In this document: positions 8,073-16,126 of the stretch, one piece after another
Layout: each line of letters starts with the position of its first letter
Numbering within the stretch: the first letter of the stretch is position 1
DNA from: an uncultured Lachnospiraceae bacterium
GTDB taxonomy: Bacteria; Bacillota; Clostridia; Lachnospirales; Lachnospiraceae
NCBI GenBank assembly: GCA_949051815.1
Contig: CARQVR010000029.1
Span: forward strand, 1-38,590
Direction of reading: 5' to 3'
Length of the DNA stretch: 38,590 nt
Made by a program: the position numbers and the translations under genes
Notes under the pieces: generated by a model
Databases searched by the model: none
What the model was told of the DNA's origin: nothing
The model's input: only the letters and a program-made list of their open reading frames with translations

Positions 8073-8100
8073 TTGACACAGAACAGAGGAGTGGTATATT
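8073..8100 (+). promoter_or_regulatory. Promoter of the OmpR-type two-component operon
   Basis: A consensus TTGACA (8073-8078) and TATATT (8095-8100) are 16 bases apart, 45 bases before the regulator start. Confidence 0.65.
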
Positions 8101-8145
8101 TATCACATAAAAGAAGTGCTGATTTTTGAATGGAGGTCGTGAAGC

Positions 8146-8835
8146 GTGGAACACACCATACTTTTACTGGAAGATGATACAGACCTGATTGACGGGCTGA
8201 CGTATTCCCTGAGAAGGGAAGGGTATATCGTGGATGTGGCGCAGACGCTGAAAATGGCGTATGCCTGTCTGGAAAGGCAGGCATACAGCCTTTTGCTGCT
8301 GGATGTCACCCTGCCTGACGGAAACGGTATGGATGTGTGTCAGTATGTGCGGGAGAGGGGCAGGCATACGCCTATTATTTTTCTGACGGCAATGGATGAT
8401 GAGGTCAATGTGATCCGGGGATTGGACAGCGGCGCGGACGACTATATCACGAAGCCGTTTAAGCTGGGGGAGCTGTGCTCCAGAATCCGGGCGCGGCTGC
8501 GGCGGAGCGGGCTTGGTGATGCGGGCGGGGAGAACCGGTTTTCCTCCGGGCCGTTATCCATTGACCTGTTTGGGGGCGGCGCGTTTTTAAACAACCAGCC
8601 TCTGAACCTGACCAATGCGGAATACCGGCTGCTTTGTCTGCTCGTCAGGAATGCGGGGCAGACGGTTTTGAGAAATACGATTCTGGATGCGCTTTGGGAC
8701 GGAAACGGTAATTTTGTGGACGACAATACACTGTCCGTCTATATACGCAGGCTGCGCGAAAAGATTGAGGAGGATCCGTCCAGTCCGGAGCATCTGCTGA
8801 CGGTGCGGGGCTTCGGGTATACATGGCGGAAATAG
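8146..8835 (+). CDS. OmpR/PhoB-type response regulator
   Basis: This DNA-binding regulator acts with the kinase encoded downstream. Its receiver domain has the acidic cluster E9/D10/D11, the phospho-acceptor D53 in LLLDVTLPDG and K103 in ITKPF. The winged-helix output domain (about residues 128-229) ends in VDDNTLSVYIRRLREKI and TVRGFGYTWRK, as usual for OmpR proteins. Translation starts with GTG at 8146, nine bases after GGAGG. Together with the kinase and the ABC exporter it resembles the VncRS/BceRS-type modules that control an adjacent FtsX-type transporter. The direct repeats just before the ABC genes may be its binding sites. Confidence 0.93.
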   Translation: MEHTILLLEDDTDLIDGLTYSLRREGYIVDVAQTLKMAYACLERQAYSLLLLDVTLPDGNGMDVCQYVRERGRHTPIIFLTAMDDEVNVIRGLDSGADDYITKPFKLGELCSRIRARLRRSGLGDAGGENRFSSGPLSIDLFGGGAFLNNQPLNLTNAEYRLLCLLVRNAGQTVLRNTILDALWDGNGNFVDDNTLSVYIRRLREKIEEDPSSPEHLLTVRGFGYTWRK

Positions 8836-8922
8836 AGGCCTTCTGCATGGGGCGTTCTCATATAGCGCGCAGGCGTGTGTTGTGTTTGTATTTGCGGGAG
8901 GCGGAAGGAACGGGTGGTTGAT

Positions 8923-10152
8923 ATGAATGTGCTGCAGGATAAAGACAGTCGGCGTTATCTGACAAGTCTGATTTGCATGGTGGGGGCCTTTGTGGTACTG
9001 GCCCCTTTTTTCGCGTGGTTTCACGGAAAAGAGGCACAGGCCCTTCTCTTTGAACGGGAGCGGACCATGGTGTCTTCTCTGATGGAGCAGGGGATAGATC
9101 CGGTCACGATTGCACAGGCCATGAAAAATACCGAACCAACAGGAGCGGGTGTGGAACTGCTTAAAAAGATCGGACACACGGAGACTGCCTCCGTCAGGAT
9201 TTTTCCGGATATAGACAGATCGGTGCGTCTGTTTGCGGGGGTTGCGGGCGGCATGGCGGTCCTTGCGGCTGTGGTCCTGACTGGCATGTGCGTTCTCTAT
9301 TTAAGGAAACGGGAGAAACTGTACCGGCAGGCCGAAGGCATCATCACCCGGTTTTCCAACGGGAATTTTGAAGAGCATCTGCCGCAGAACCAGAGTGGAA
9401 GCATATACCAACTGTTTTCGGCGGTGGAGGAGCTGGCTGTAGCGCTGCGTGCGCAGAGTGAGAAAGAACAGCAGGTGAAGGGCTTCCTGCGGGATATCAT
9501 TTCTGACATTTCCCACCAGTTGAAAACGCCGCTGGCAGCTTTGCGCATGTACACGGAAATTATAATGCAGGAGCCGTACCATGTGGAAACGGTAGAGCGG
9601 TTTTCCGGCAAAACCATGCAGTCTCTGGACCGGATTGAGCAGCTTGTGCAGATGCTGCTTAAGGTCAGCCGCATTGATGCGGGCAGTATCGTCTTTCATA
9701 AGGAATGGCTGTCTGCATCCGGGCTGGTTGAAAGCGCTGCGGGAGAGCTGGCCGTGAGGGCGCGGAGGGAAGGAAAACAGCTTGTGACACAGGGAGATCC
9801 GTCACAGATGTTTCCGTGTGACAGGGAATGGACAAGGGAAGCCGTCGCAAACCTGATTAAGAATGCGCTGGATCATACCGGAGCGGGAGGTACGGTCACG
9901 GTTTTCTGGGAGCGCTCTCCGGGCATGTTTCAGTTGTCGGTGGCAGATGACGGCTGCGGCATTGCAGCGGAGGACATGCCGCATGTGTTCAAACGGTTTT
10001 ACCGCAGCGGGGGAGAGGGCGACAGGCAGGGAATCGGGCTGGGACTGTCTCTCGCGAAAGCCATTGTGGAAGGACAGGACGGCATCCTTTCGGTGAGCAG
10101 TCAGCTGGGAGAGGGGGCCGTTTTTACCATTTCCTTTCTTACAGATTCGTAA
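8923..10152 (+). CDS. HAMP-less or short-sensor histidine kinase
   Basis: This is the membrane kinase partner of the preceding regulator. Two membrane helices (about residues 13-33 and 93-118 from the ATG at 8923) bracket an external loop of about 60 residues, the proposed sensor. The kinase core contains the H box DISHQLKTPLAAL, the N box NLIKNALDHT, G1 ADDGCGIA, the F box VFKRFYR and G2 GIGLGLSLAKAI. The start is uncertain: ATG 8923 has only AAGGA 13 bases upstream, while GTG at 8914 in the same frame has AGGA four bases upstream, so the protein may be three residues longer. The transport genes follow in the same direction after 87 bases. Confidence 0.9.
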   Translation: MNVLQDKDSRRYLTSLICMVGAFVVLAPFFAWFHGKEAQALLFERERTMVSSLMEQGIDPVTIAQAMKNTEPTGAGVELLKKIGHTETASVRIFPDIDRSVRLFAGVAGGMAVLAAVVLTGMCVLYLRKREKLYRQAEGIITRFSNGNFEEHLPQNQSGSIYQLFSAVEELAVALRAQSEKEQQVKGFLRDIISDISHQLKTPLAALRMYTEIIMQEPYHVETVERFSGKTMQSLDRIEQLVQMLLKVSRIDAGSIVFHKEWLSASGLVESAAGELAVRARREGKQLVTQGDPSQMFPCDREWTREAVANLIKNALDHTGAGGTVTVFWERSPGMFQLSVADDGCGIAAEDMPHVFKRFYRSGGEGDRQGIGLGLSLAKAIVEGQDGILSVSSQLGEGAVFTISFLTDS

Positions 10153-10175
10153 GACTGCATTCACGGGATTGTAAG
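10145..10175 (+). promoter_or_regulatory. Possible regulator-binding direct repeats before the ABC genes
   Basis: ATTCGTAAG (10145-10153) and ATTGTAAG (10168-10175) are spaced by about two helical turns, as in binding sites of OmpR-type regulators. The first overlaps the kinase stop. No clear promoter hexamers accompany them, so this is a weak call. Confidence 0.3.
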
Positions 10176-10239
10176 CTGTTTCTGCTATTCTGATCGGGAA
10201 GGCGCGATAGAAAAAAAGCGAAGGAGGATCAGCGATACA

Positions 10240-10935
10240 ATGGAAATTATGGAAGTACAGAATTTGTGTAAGACCTACGGAAAAGGCGAAGCGAAAGTGG
10301 AAGCCTTAAAGCATGTCTCTTTTACACTGAAAAAAGGTGAGTTTGCGGCAGTGATCGGGGAGTCCGGTTCCGGAAAAAGCACCCTCTTAAACTGCATCGG
10401 CGCGTTGGATGAGCCAACCGGCGGCAGAATTTTGCTGGATGGGCAGAATCTGTTTGGCATGGGGGAGGAGGAGCGGACCATTTTCAGACGCCGCAACATC
10501 GGATTTATCTTTCAGGCATTTCATCTGATCCCGGAACTCAACGTGGAGCAGAATATTATTTTCCCTTTGTTATTGGACTATAAGAAGCCGGATCCCGGGC
10601 AGGTGGATGAGATTCTGGAGGTACTTGGACTGCGGGAGCGGCGGGGGCATCTGCCGGGGCAGCTTTCCGGCGGACAGCAACAGAGAGTGGCAATCGGAAG
10701 GGCACTCATTACAAGACCGAAACTGATTCTGGCGGACGAGCCGACGGGAAACCTTGACCGGAAAAACAGCAGGGAAGTGATGGAGCTTCTGACGAAGGCG
10801 TCCAGACAGTACCAGCAGACCATTTTAATGATTACCCATAATCCGAATCTGATTACCTCGGTGGACCGTGTTATGCAGGTGTCGGACGGAATGCTGACGG
10901 ATTTGGGAGGGAATGCCAATGAAAAATTATCTTAA
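10240..10935 (+). CDS. ABC exporter ATPase subunit (MacB/BceA-like)
   Basis: The ATPase powers the membrane permease encoded next. Walker A is GESGSGKS (residues 40-47), the Q-loop Q92 lies in FIFQAFHLIPEL, the signature LSGGQQQRVAIGRAL begins at 142, Walker B is LILADEPTGNLD (162-173) and the switch histidine is H200 in MITHNP. The FxF.AFHL.P and TGNLD patterns place it in the LolD/MacB/BceA group, which works with FtsX-type permeases. AAGGAGG stands 12 bases before the start. Its end overlaps the permease start by 17 bases, so the two are translated together. In related modules such exporters resist antimicrobial peptides or move lipids or peptides; the substrate here is unknown. Confidence 0.93.
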   Translation: MEIMEVQNLCKTYGKGEAKVEALKHVSFTLKKGEFAAVIGESGSGKSTLLNCIGALDEPTGGRILLDGQNLFGMGEEERTIFRRRNIGFIFQAFHLIPELNVEQNIIFPLLLDYKKPDPGQVDEILEVLGLRERRGHLPGQLSGGQQQRVAIGRALITRPKLILADEPTGNLDRKNSREVMELLTKASRQYQQTILMITHNPNLITSVDRVMQVSDGMLTDLGGNANEKLS

Positions 10936-13255
10936 TCTGATTCCCATTTCGGCGAAGCTTCACCGCAGACAGACCCGTATGACAAGATGGTGCATTGTGA
11001 TCTCCGTTTTTTTGATTTCCGCGATTTTCGGTATGGCGGATATGTTCCTGCAAAGCCAGAAAAATCTGGCCATTATGACGGACGGCGCGTGGCATGTGAT
11101 GTTTCGCGGGCTGGATGAGGAACAGACGGCGTTTCTTGCCGCAAGGCCGGAGGTGGAGACGCTTGCCCGCTACGCCGCCACAAACTATAAGCTGGATATG
11201 GGCTATGAGGTGGGAGGTGTGCAGACAGTTCTGTGCGGTTTCGACGAGACATTTTTTGAGATATACCCGCAGGCACATTTGCTGGAAGGCGCATTTCCAA
11301 AGGAGAGAGGTGAGGCGCTTGTGACGGAAAGTATGCGGGACAGGCAGGGGCTTTCTGTGGGAGATATGGTGGAGGTAATTACGCCGGAGGGTTCCCTGGC
11401 TTTTACGATCAGTGGCTTTGTGGAAGATACTTCCATGCTGTTAAAAACGGACGCTTATGGTATCTTTATGAATACAGACACATATCTGTCCTGCTTTTCT
11501 GACGCGACGTCCGGGGAGGATTTTGCCTGTTATGTGGCGTTTGTACCCCGCTGCAGGATACAGAGAGCGATAAAAGAGATTTGCGGGCAGATGGATATTC
11601 CGGAAGAAATGGTCAGTGAAAATGCCAAATTGATGGGGACTCTGGGACAGAGCAGCGACCACTATATTATGGTGCTTTATCTGACGGCGTTTGTTCTGGC
11701 GGCGCTGGTGGCCGCTTCCGGCATGATGATGATTCTGGGCAGTATGAACAGCAATGTGGCACAGCGGACGGAATTTTTCGGGATGATGCGGTGTCTGGGA
11801 GCCACCGGCAGACAGGTGCGGCGTTATGTGCGGACAGAGGCGTTTTACTGGTGTCTGAGGGCGATTCCGCCGGGGATTTTCGGAAGTGTGCTGACGGTGT
11901 GGGGGCTTTGCCGGATGCTAAAGGTGATTACACCGACCTGGTTTGGAGAAATGCCGGGATTCGGAGTCAGTCTGCCCGGTGTGGGTTCCGGCATTCTGAT
12001 CGGCCTGTTGACGGTGCTTGCAGCCAGCCGGACGCCTGCCCGCAAAGCTGCAGAAGTTTCGCCGCTGACGGCGGTTTCGGGCAATGCCGGTACGGTGTTT
12101 GCAGCGAAGAAGGCGGCGCATACCGGACGGATGCATGTGGAGACGGCGCTGGGGCTGCATCACGCTGCGGGCAGCAGGAAAAACCTGATTCTGCTGACCT
12201 CATCCTTTGCATTCAGCATTATTTTGTTTCTGGGGTTTGGCATAGGGGTTGACTTTATGGGACATGCGATTGTGACGCTTCGGCCCTGTACGCCGGATAT
12301 CGCCATTGTCAGTTCCGATAACGCCTGTTCCATACCGGATGCATTGTATCGGGAGCTGAGAGAGAATGTGCAGATAAAACGGATTTTCGGCAGGCGCTTT
12401 GCTTACGATATGCCGGCCCGTATGGCGGGAGAGGAGAAAACAGTTATGCTGGTTTCTTACGAAGCGTATCAGTTTGGCTGGGCGGCGGAGGAACTGAGGC
12501 AGGGAGAGATGGAAAGTGTGAGGGACGGAGCGGGTGTTTTGCTGGTGGAAAAAGAGGGATTTGAGGCAGAAGCCGGAAGCGAAATAGAACTGGAGACGAA
12601 AACGGGATTACAGAAAGTGAGGATAGCCGGGATTCTCAGCTATGCGCCCTTTGACGGTGGCGGAAACGTGGGAACGGTGATCTGCTCCGAGGATTTATTC
12701 CGGCAGTTGACAGGCGGTACGGGATACACGATTCTGGACATGCAGTTAGAGAATCCATCGGATGCCGTGGTGGAAGAGATCCGCCGTGCGGCGGGGGATG
12801 GGTACCGCTTTTTTGACAATCGGGCAGACAACAGGGAAACGCGGGCGGTCTATTTTTCCTTCGCGCTGTTTGTCTATGGCTTTCTGGCGGTGATTGCGCT
12901 GATTGCCGCCTTTCATATCATAAACAGCATTGCCATGAGCGTGGCAGCCAGAATGCGGCAGTATGGCGCCATGAGAGCCATCGGTATCAGCATCAGACAG
13001 CTACAGGTCATGATCGCGGCGGAGACGCTGACTTATCTTGCGGGCGGTCTTGCGGAGGGGCTTTTGCTGGGGCTGCCCCTGCATTATTATCTGTACCGTC
13101 AGGCGATTACCGCGAGATGGGGAGACGCATGGAGCCTGCCGCTCATGGAGTGTATGGTAATTGCGGTGGTGATGATTGGCTCGGCGGCAGCAGCCATGAC
13201 AGGGCCGGTGCGGAGGATTCGTGAGATGTCTGTGGTGGAGACGGTCGGCATGTAA
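10919..13255 (+). CDS. FtsX-like ABC permease
   Basis: The 778-residue membrane protein has the layout of duplicated FtsX permeases: one N-terminal helix, a large extracellular domain (about residues 45-245), three helices ending near 360, a central helix near 425-445, a second external domain and three C-terminal helices. The segment after the first external domain (ASGMMMILGSMNSNVAQRTE, FFGMMRCLGATGRQ) and the C-terminal copy (NSIAMSVAARMRQYGAMRAI) are the cytoplasmic-flank FtsX motifs. ATG 10919 was chosen over 10913 because GGGAGG is eight bases upstream. It is the final gene of the regulator-kinase-ATPase-permease block; a terminator follows. It is shorter than peptide-detoxifying BceB proteins only modestly, so substrate assignment is open. 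Confidence 0.9.
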   Translation: MKNYLNLIPISAKLHRRQTRMTRWCIVISVFLISAIFGMADMFLQSQKNLAIMTDGAWHVMFRGLDEEQTAFLAARPEVETLARYAATNYKLDMGYEVGGVQTVLCGFDETFFEIYPQAHLLEGAFPKERGEALVTESMRDRQGLSVGDMVEVITPEGSLAFTISGFVEDTSMLLKTDAYGIFMNTDTYLSCFSDATSGEDFACYVAFVPRCRIQRAIKEICGQMDIPEEMVSENAKLMGTLGQSSDHYIMVLYLTAFVLAALVAASGMMMILGSMNSNVAQRTEFFGMMRCLGATGRQVRRYVRTEAFYWCLRAIPPGIFGSVLTVWGLCRMLKVITPTWFGEMPGFGVSLPGVGSGILIGLLTVLAASRTPARKAAEVSPLTAVSGNAGTVFAAKKAAHTGRMHVETALGLHHAAGSRKNLILLTSSFAFSIILFLGFGIGVDFMGHAIVTLRPCTPDIAIVSSDNACSIPDALYRELRENVQIKRIFGRRFAYDMPARMAGEEKTVMLVSYEAYQFGWAAEELRQGEMESVRDGAGVLLVEKEGFEAEAGSEIELETKTGLQKVRIAGILSYAPFDGGGNVGTVICSEDLFRQLTGGTGYTILDMQLENPSDAVVEEIRRAAGDGYRFFDNRADNRETRAVYFSFALFVYGFLAVIALIAAFHIINSIAMSVAARMRQYGAMRAIGISIRQLQVMIAAETLTYLAGGLAEGLLLGLPLHYYLYRQAITARWGDAWSLPLMECMVIAVVMIGSAAAAMTGPVRRIREMSVVETVGM

Positions 13256-13309
13256 GGCTTGCGTGCGGCGTTCCGCTTTGTCACAGGCGGGGGTCGGTTC
13301 TGGATTCGG

Positions 13310-13342
13310 GCGGCGTAGCTTAGTGCTATGCCGCTTTTTTTT
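13310..13342 (+). terminator. Intrinsic terminator after the ABC permease
   Basis: A 10-bp stem (GCGGCGTAGC with GCTATGCCGC, one G-U pair) around TTAGT is followed by eight T. Confidence 0.9.
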
Positions 13343-13367
13343 ATAGGAAATTGCGACAGTGTAAACC

Positions 13368-13424
13368 ATTCAGGGAGAATGCGAAGCATTCTCTGAATCG
13401 TCGCTGCCGAGCGACGATTTTTTT
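13368..13424 (+). terminator. Tandem hairpins ending in a second terminator
   Basis: A hairpin with 14-15 paired bases (13368-13382 with 13386-13398, loop GAA) abuts a perfect 9-bp hairpin (ATCGTCGCT at 13397-13405 with AGCGACGAT at 13410-13418) followed by six T. It lies only 26 bases after the first terminator although no further gene ends here, so it may shield the sigma operon or belong to a small RNA. Confidence 0.7.
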
Positions 13425-13434
13425 ATGAAAATAA

Positions 13435-13462
13435 TGAACCACACGCAAAGTCATGGCGAATA
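13435..13462 (+). promoter_or_regulatory. Possible ECF-type autoregulatory promoter
   Basis: TGAACC (13435-13440), a 16-base spacer and CGAATA (13457-13462) resemble promoters read by ECF sigma factors, placed just before an ECF sigma gene. The match is approximate. Confidence 0.3.
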
Positions 13463-13491
13463 TAGGGTGAACAGGCAGAGGAGGTGAAACA

Positions 13492-14025
13492 GTGACCGCG
13501 GCGGAAATAGAAAAATGTATGGATGATTTCGGTACAGATATCTACCGGTTTTGCCTGAAACTTTGTCTGGACAAGGCGGATGCCGAGGATCTGTATCAGC
13601 AGACTTTTCTGAAAGCGTTGGAAGCAGAATGGACGCTGGACTGGGAAAATAACCCGAGAGCGCTGTTTTTCTCTCTGGCTCATAATCTTTGGAAAAGCGA
13701 CAGAAGAAAACAGGCACGCCGAAACGCGATTGCTCCATGCGGCAATTTTGATGAGGAAACGGAGGCGGTACTGCATACGCAGGGAAGCATGGAAGACGAT
13801 TATCTGCAAAAGGAGCTGCTCACTAAAGTGCGTAAAATCATGCAGACACTCCCGGAAAAATTTCAGGTGCCGATGATCCTGTTTTATCTTTCTGACTGTT
13901 CCATAGAGCAGATAGCGGCTATCATAAAGAAACCGGCCGGTACCGTAAAAAGCCGGTTGTTCAAGGGAAGAAGTTTAATAAAAAAAGGATTGGAGGATGC
14001 CGGTTATGAGAGAGTATCGTTCTGA
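13492..14025 (+). CDS. ECF-type RNA polymerase sigma factor
   Basis: This 177-residue protein directs RNA polymerase to a small set of promoters. Region 2 (about residues 10-75) includes CLDKADAEDLYQQTFLKAL and the region 2.4-like LFFSLAHNLWKSDRRKQAR; region 4 (about 115-165) has the helix-turn-helix SDCSIEQIAAIIKKPAGTVK followed by SRLFKGRSLIKK. Translation starts at GTG 13492 behind AGGAGGTGA. The next two genes overlap or nearly overlap it, and the first has membrane helices, the typical place of an anti-sigma factor. The operon is preceded by an ECF-like promoter candidate, suggesting autoregulation. Confidence 0.92.
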   Translation: MTAAEIEKCMDDFGTDIYRFCLKLCLDKADAEDLYQQTFLKALEAEWTLDWENNPRALFFSLAHNLWKSDRRKQARRNAIAPCGNFDEETEAVLHTQGSMEDDYLQKELLTKVRKIMQTLPEKFQVPMILFYLSDCSIEQIAAIIKKPAGTVKSRLFKGRSLIKKGLEDAGYERVSF

Positions 14026-14380
14026 CATGGGGATAGAAGAAGCCATCCGGGCATCTATGAAAACAACGGCTGCACCGGACCCGGAGCTGAATCGCAAACT
14101 CAAAGCAGCGTTGTACCAACAGGAAGCCGCCTTGCGAAAGCAGCCTGCCATGCATCAATTATCAATCTGGTATTTGCCGATGGTTTTGAATTTGATCGTG
14201 TTTTCTTCGCTGGCCTTTCTGGCATGGATCATGATTGAAAACAGGTATTTATCTTACTTTGCGGCGGGTATCTGTATCTATGTCTGTGTGGCCGGTATCC
14301 TGCTTACCGTGGTGGGTGTAAAAAGGGCGGACATAAAGGAAAAAATCATAATCCGCATTGAGAAAGGGGTGTTGGCATGA
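14006..14380 (+). CDS. Two-helix membrane protein, candidate anti-sigma factor
   Basis: The 124-residue protein has a soluble N-terminal part of about 55 residues (EEAIRASMKTTAAPDPELNR) and two membrane helices (about residues 54-76 and 83-104), then a short basic tail. This is a common layout for anti-sigma factors of ECF operons, with the soluble part in the cytoplasm, but the residues do not show a recognisable zinc-binding motif. The ATG at 14006 has GGAGG nine bases upstream and overlaps the sigma gene by 20 bases; the ATG at 13997 sits too close to that site. Its stop overlaps the next start as ATGA. The role is inferred from position only. Confidence 0.65.
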   Translation: MREYRSDMGIEEAIRASMKTTAAPDPELNRKLKAALYQQEAALRKQPAMHQLSIWYLPMVLNLIVFSSLAFLAWIMIENRYLSYFAAGICIYVCVAGILLTVVGVKRADIKEKIIIRIEKGVLA

Positions 14381-15267
14381 ATCATAGGAAGAAAAACGGG
14401 CGTCTGCTTTATGGGGGCATTCTGGTTATCTTTTTGCTTGTTTTTTTACGGATCGGCCTGTATTTTTGGAAAAGCGACGGTTTTAACGGTCTTTCCATGC
14501 AGTTCCTTGCGCTGCTTTCAGGCTTTATCCTTTTTGCACAGTGTACCTCTGTTTTTTTTGCGGCATGGGTATATCAGGATTGCAAAAGGCGGGGTGACGA
14601 TCCGGTACTATGGGCGGTTGTGGTCTTTGCGGTCACGCCCTTTGTCGGATTACTGATTTATTTCCTGCGCCGGCCGGAATGCAAAAGAAGCTGTCCGGCA
14701 TGTGGACAACGAATTTCCGTTAAAGCAAAATATTGTGAACAATGTGGAACACACGTTGAAAAGGAGGATCATGAAATGATAGTGGAACAGGGAACGCATC
14801 ACTTAAAACTGATCGCAGCCGGTATTGTGAGCATGGTGTTCATGCTTGTATGTCTGACCGGTTTTATCGTCAGTGCGGCCACCGGAAAGGGAATCAACAC
14901 AGACGCCGCTTCCGACGACCGGATATGGAACTTAGGTACAATCAGCATGAATTATAACGCTTATATGAACGGCGTCTGGAAGCTGGATTTTAGAAGCGCC
15001 AGCGAAGGGTTTGTGAAAGAGCAGGATATGACGATTGCGGATGCGGATGCACAGCAGCTTTATGCTGACATTTCCTGCGGCACTGTGCCTGACGGGGCGG
15101 AGCTTATCCTGTGGCTGGTACAGGGAGAGGTGGCAAAATCTATGGATGTCACCAGCCTTTCCGGGCCGTTGGAATATCCGCTGCATGAATTTGAGAATGG
15201 AAAAGTGCATGTCAGGCTGGAAATCAAAGGGGTAAAAGACACGGTGTCGGAAATTTATGTCCAATAA
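14377..15267 (+). CDS. Membrane protein with zinc ribbon, third gene of the sigma operon
   Basis: Three membrane helices are visible (about residues 11-28, 39-62 and 77-96), then a zinc ribbon CPACGQRISVKAKYCEQCG (about 107-125, four cysteines in two pairs) and a further helix (about 141-166). The last 110 residues (about 185-296) look like an extracytoplasmic beta-rich domain that includes WNLGTISMNYNAYMNGVW. The ATGA overlap with the preceding gene shows translational coupling. With the sigma factor and candidate anti-sigma it may form a membrane-stress sensing unit in which the outer domain perceives the signal. No family name could be given with confidence. Confidence 0.7.
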   Translation: MNHRKKNGRLLYGGILVIFLLVFLRIGLYFWKSDGFNGLSMQFLALLSGFILFAQCTSVFFAAWVYQDCKRRGDDPVLWAVVVFAVTPFVGLLIYFLRRPECKRSCPACGQRISVKAKYCEQCGTHVEKEDHEMIVEQGTHHLKLIAAGIVSMVFMLVCLTGFIVSAATGKGINTDAASDDRIWNLGTISMNYNAYMNGVWKLDFRSASEGFVKEQDMTIADADAQQLYADISCGTVPDGAELILWLVQGEVAKSMDVTSLSGPLEYPLHEFENGKVHVRLEIKGVKDTVSEIYVQ

Positions 15268-15282
15268 TCTGACCGGCAGACA

Positions 15283-15313
15283 GGGGCCTTCTTTAATGGC
15301 CCCGGCCGTTTTT
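15283..15313 (+). terminator. Weak terminator after the sigma operon
   Basis: GGGGCC (15283-15288) pairs with GGCCCC (15298-15303), followed by GGCCG and five T. It overlaps the convergent gene's end. Confidence 0.4.
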
Positions 15314-15877
15314 GGCTTTGCATATGAGCTGTGTCATGGTTCCCATGGGACAGTACACGCACCAGGAGCGGGGCTTGCATAAAACCATTGTGAAAAGGCC
15401 CAGCACGGTGGAGGTGAGCATCACGCTGTAGAAGCCGAATGCAAACTGTGCGACGCCATCGGAAAACAGGGTGCCGTGGTATGCCCAATGCCACGGAAGC
15501 TTAAATGTCCATAGCAGCGTTACCACGGTGCCAAGATCTCTGGCCCCGGCAAACACCAGCCAGGTGTTCCACAGCATGAGGAAAAACATGGTGAAGAAAA
15601 AGAGTAAAAATCCGTATCGGAAATAGCCGGATTTCATCCATTTTGGGATATCTTTTTTCCGGGAAAGTCCGAGGCGGCCGCCGAGCAGGGCAAATAACTG
15701 CCCTCTGCCGCAATATTTGTTACAGTAAGCTTTGTTGCCTTTTATAATCGCGATCAGAAGCGGTATAAAGAAGCAGAGCAGCCCAAGCCACGCAAAGAGG
15801 ATGTTGAAAAATCCCAGAATCAGATATGTAAGAGAGACAATCCAGAGATAATCATACCATTTTTTCTTTTTTTTCAT
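15293..15877 (-). CDS. NapH/NosR-like 4Fe-4S membrane protein
   Basis: The protein probably passes electrons across or along the membrane through iron-sulfur clusters. It has about four membrane helices and two cytoplasmic cysteine motifs, CNKYCGRG near residue 48 and CVYCPMG near residue 178, matching the two Fer4_5 motifs of NapH, NosR and CcoG proteins. The ATG at 15877 has GGAGG seven bases upstream and overlaps the ferredoxin stop by four bases; the open frame continues to 15946 inside the ferredoxin gene. It is shorter than NapH (about 290 residues) because it lacks a fused ferredoxin, which the neighbouring gene supplies. The pathway served is unknown. Confidence 0.8.
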   Translation of the reverse strand: MKKKKKWYDYLWIVSLTYLILGFFNILFAWLGLLCFFIPLLIAIIKGNKAYCNKYCGRGQLFALLGGRLGLSRKKDIPKWMKSGYFRYGFLLFFFTMFFLMLWNTWLVFAGARDLGTVVTLLWTFKLPWHWAYHGTLFSDGVAQFAFGFYSVMLTSTVLGLFTMVLCKPRSWCVYCPMGTMTQLICKAKNGRGH

Positions 15878-16071
15878 GCTTCTTCCACCTCCAACGAGAG
15901 AATACTGGCAGGGCATTCTCTGACACACATTCCGCATCCGACACACAACGCCCTGTCTACCACGGCATGGATGCCGTCAGGAACGGTGATTGCGTTCCGC
16001 GGACAGACTTTTACGCAGCATCCGCAGGCAACGCATTCCCGGGTGCTGACAACTGCTTTTTTCTTTACCAT
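15874..16071 (-). CDS. Two-cluster 4Fe-4S ferredoxin
   Basis: This 65-residue electron carrier has two complete CxxCxxCxxxCP motifs, CVACGCCVKVCP and CVGCGMCVREC followed by P, typical of clostridial 2[4Fe-4S] ferredoxins. Its stop overlaps the start of the NapH-like gene (ATGA), so the pair likely works as soluble and membrane parts of one electron route. A ribosome site AGGAG lies just upstream of the ATG. Confidence 0.92.
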   Translation of the reverse strand: MVKKKAVVSTRECVACGCCVKVCPRNAITVPDGIHAVVDRALCVGCGMCVRECPASILSLEVEEA

Positions 16072-16126
16072 AGTAAGGCTCCTTTTTCTTTTCTTTTATT
16101 ATACACGATGATACAGGAAAATAGAA

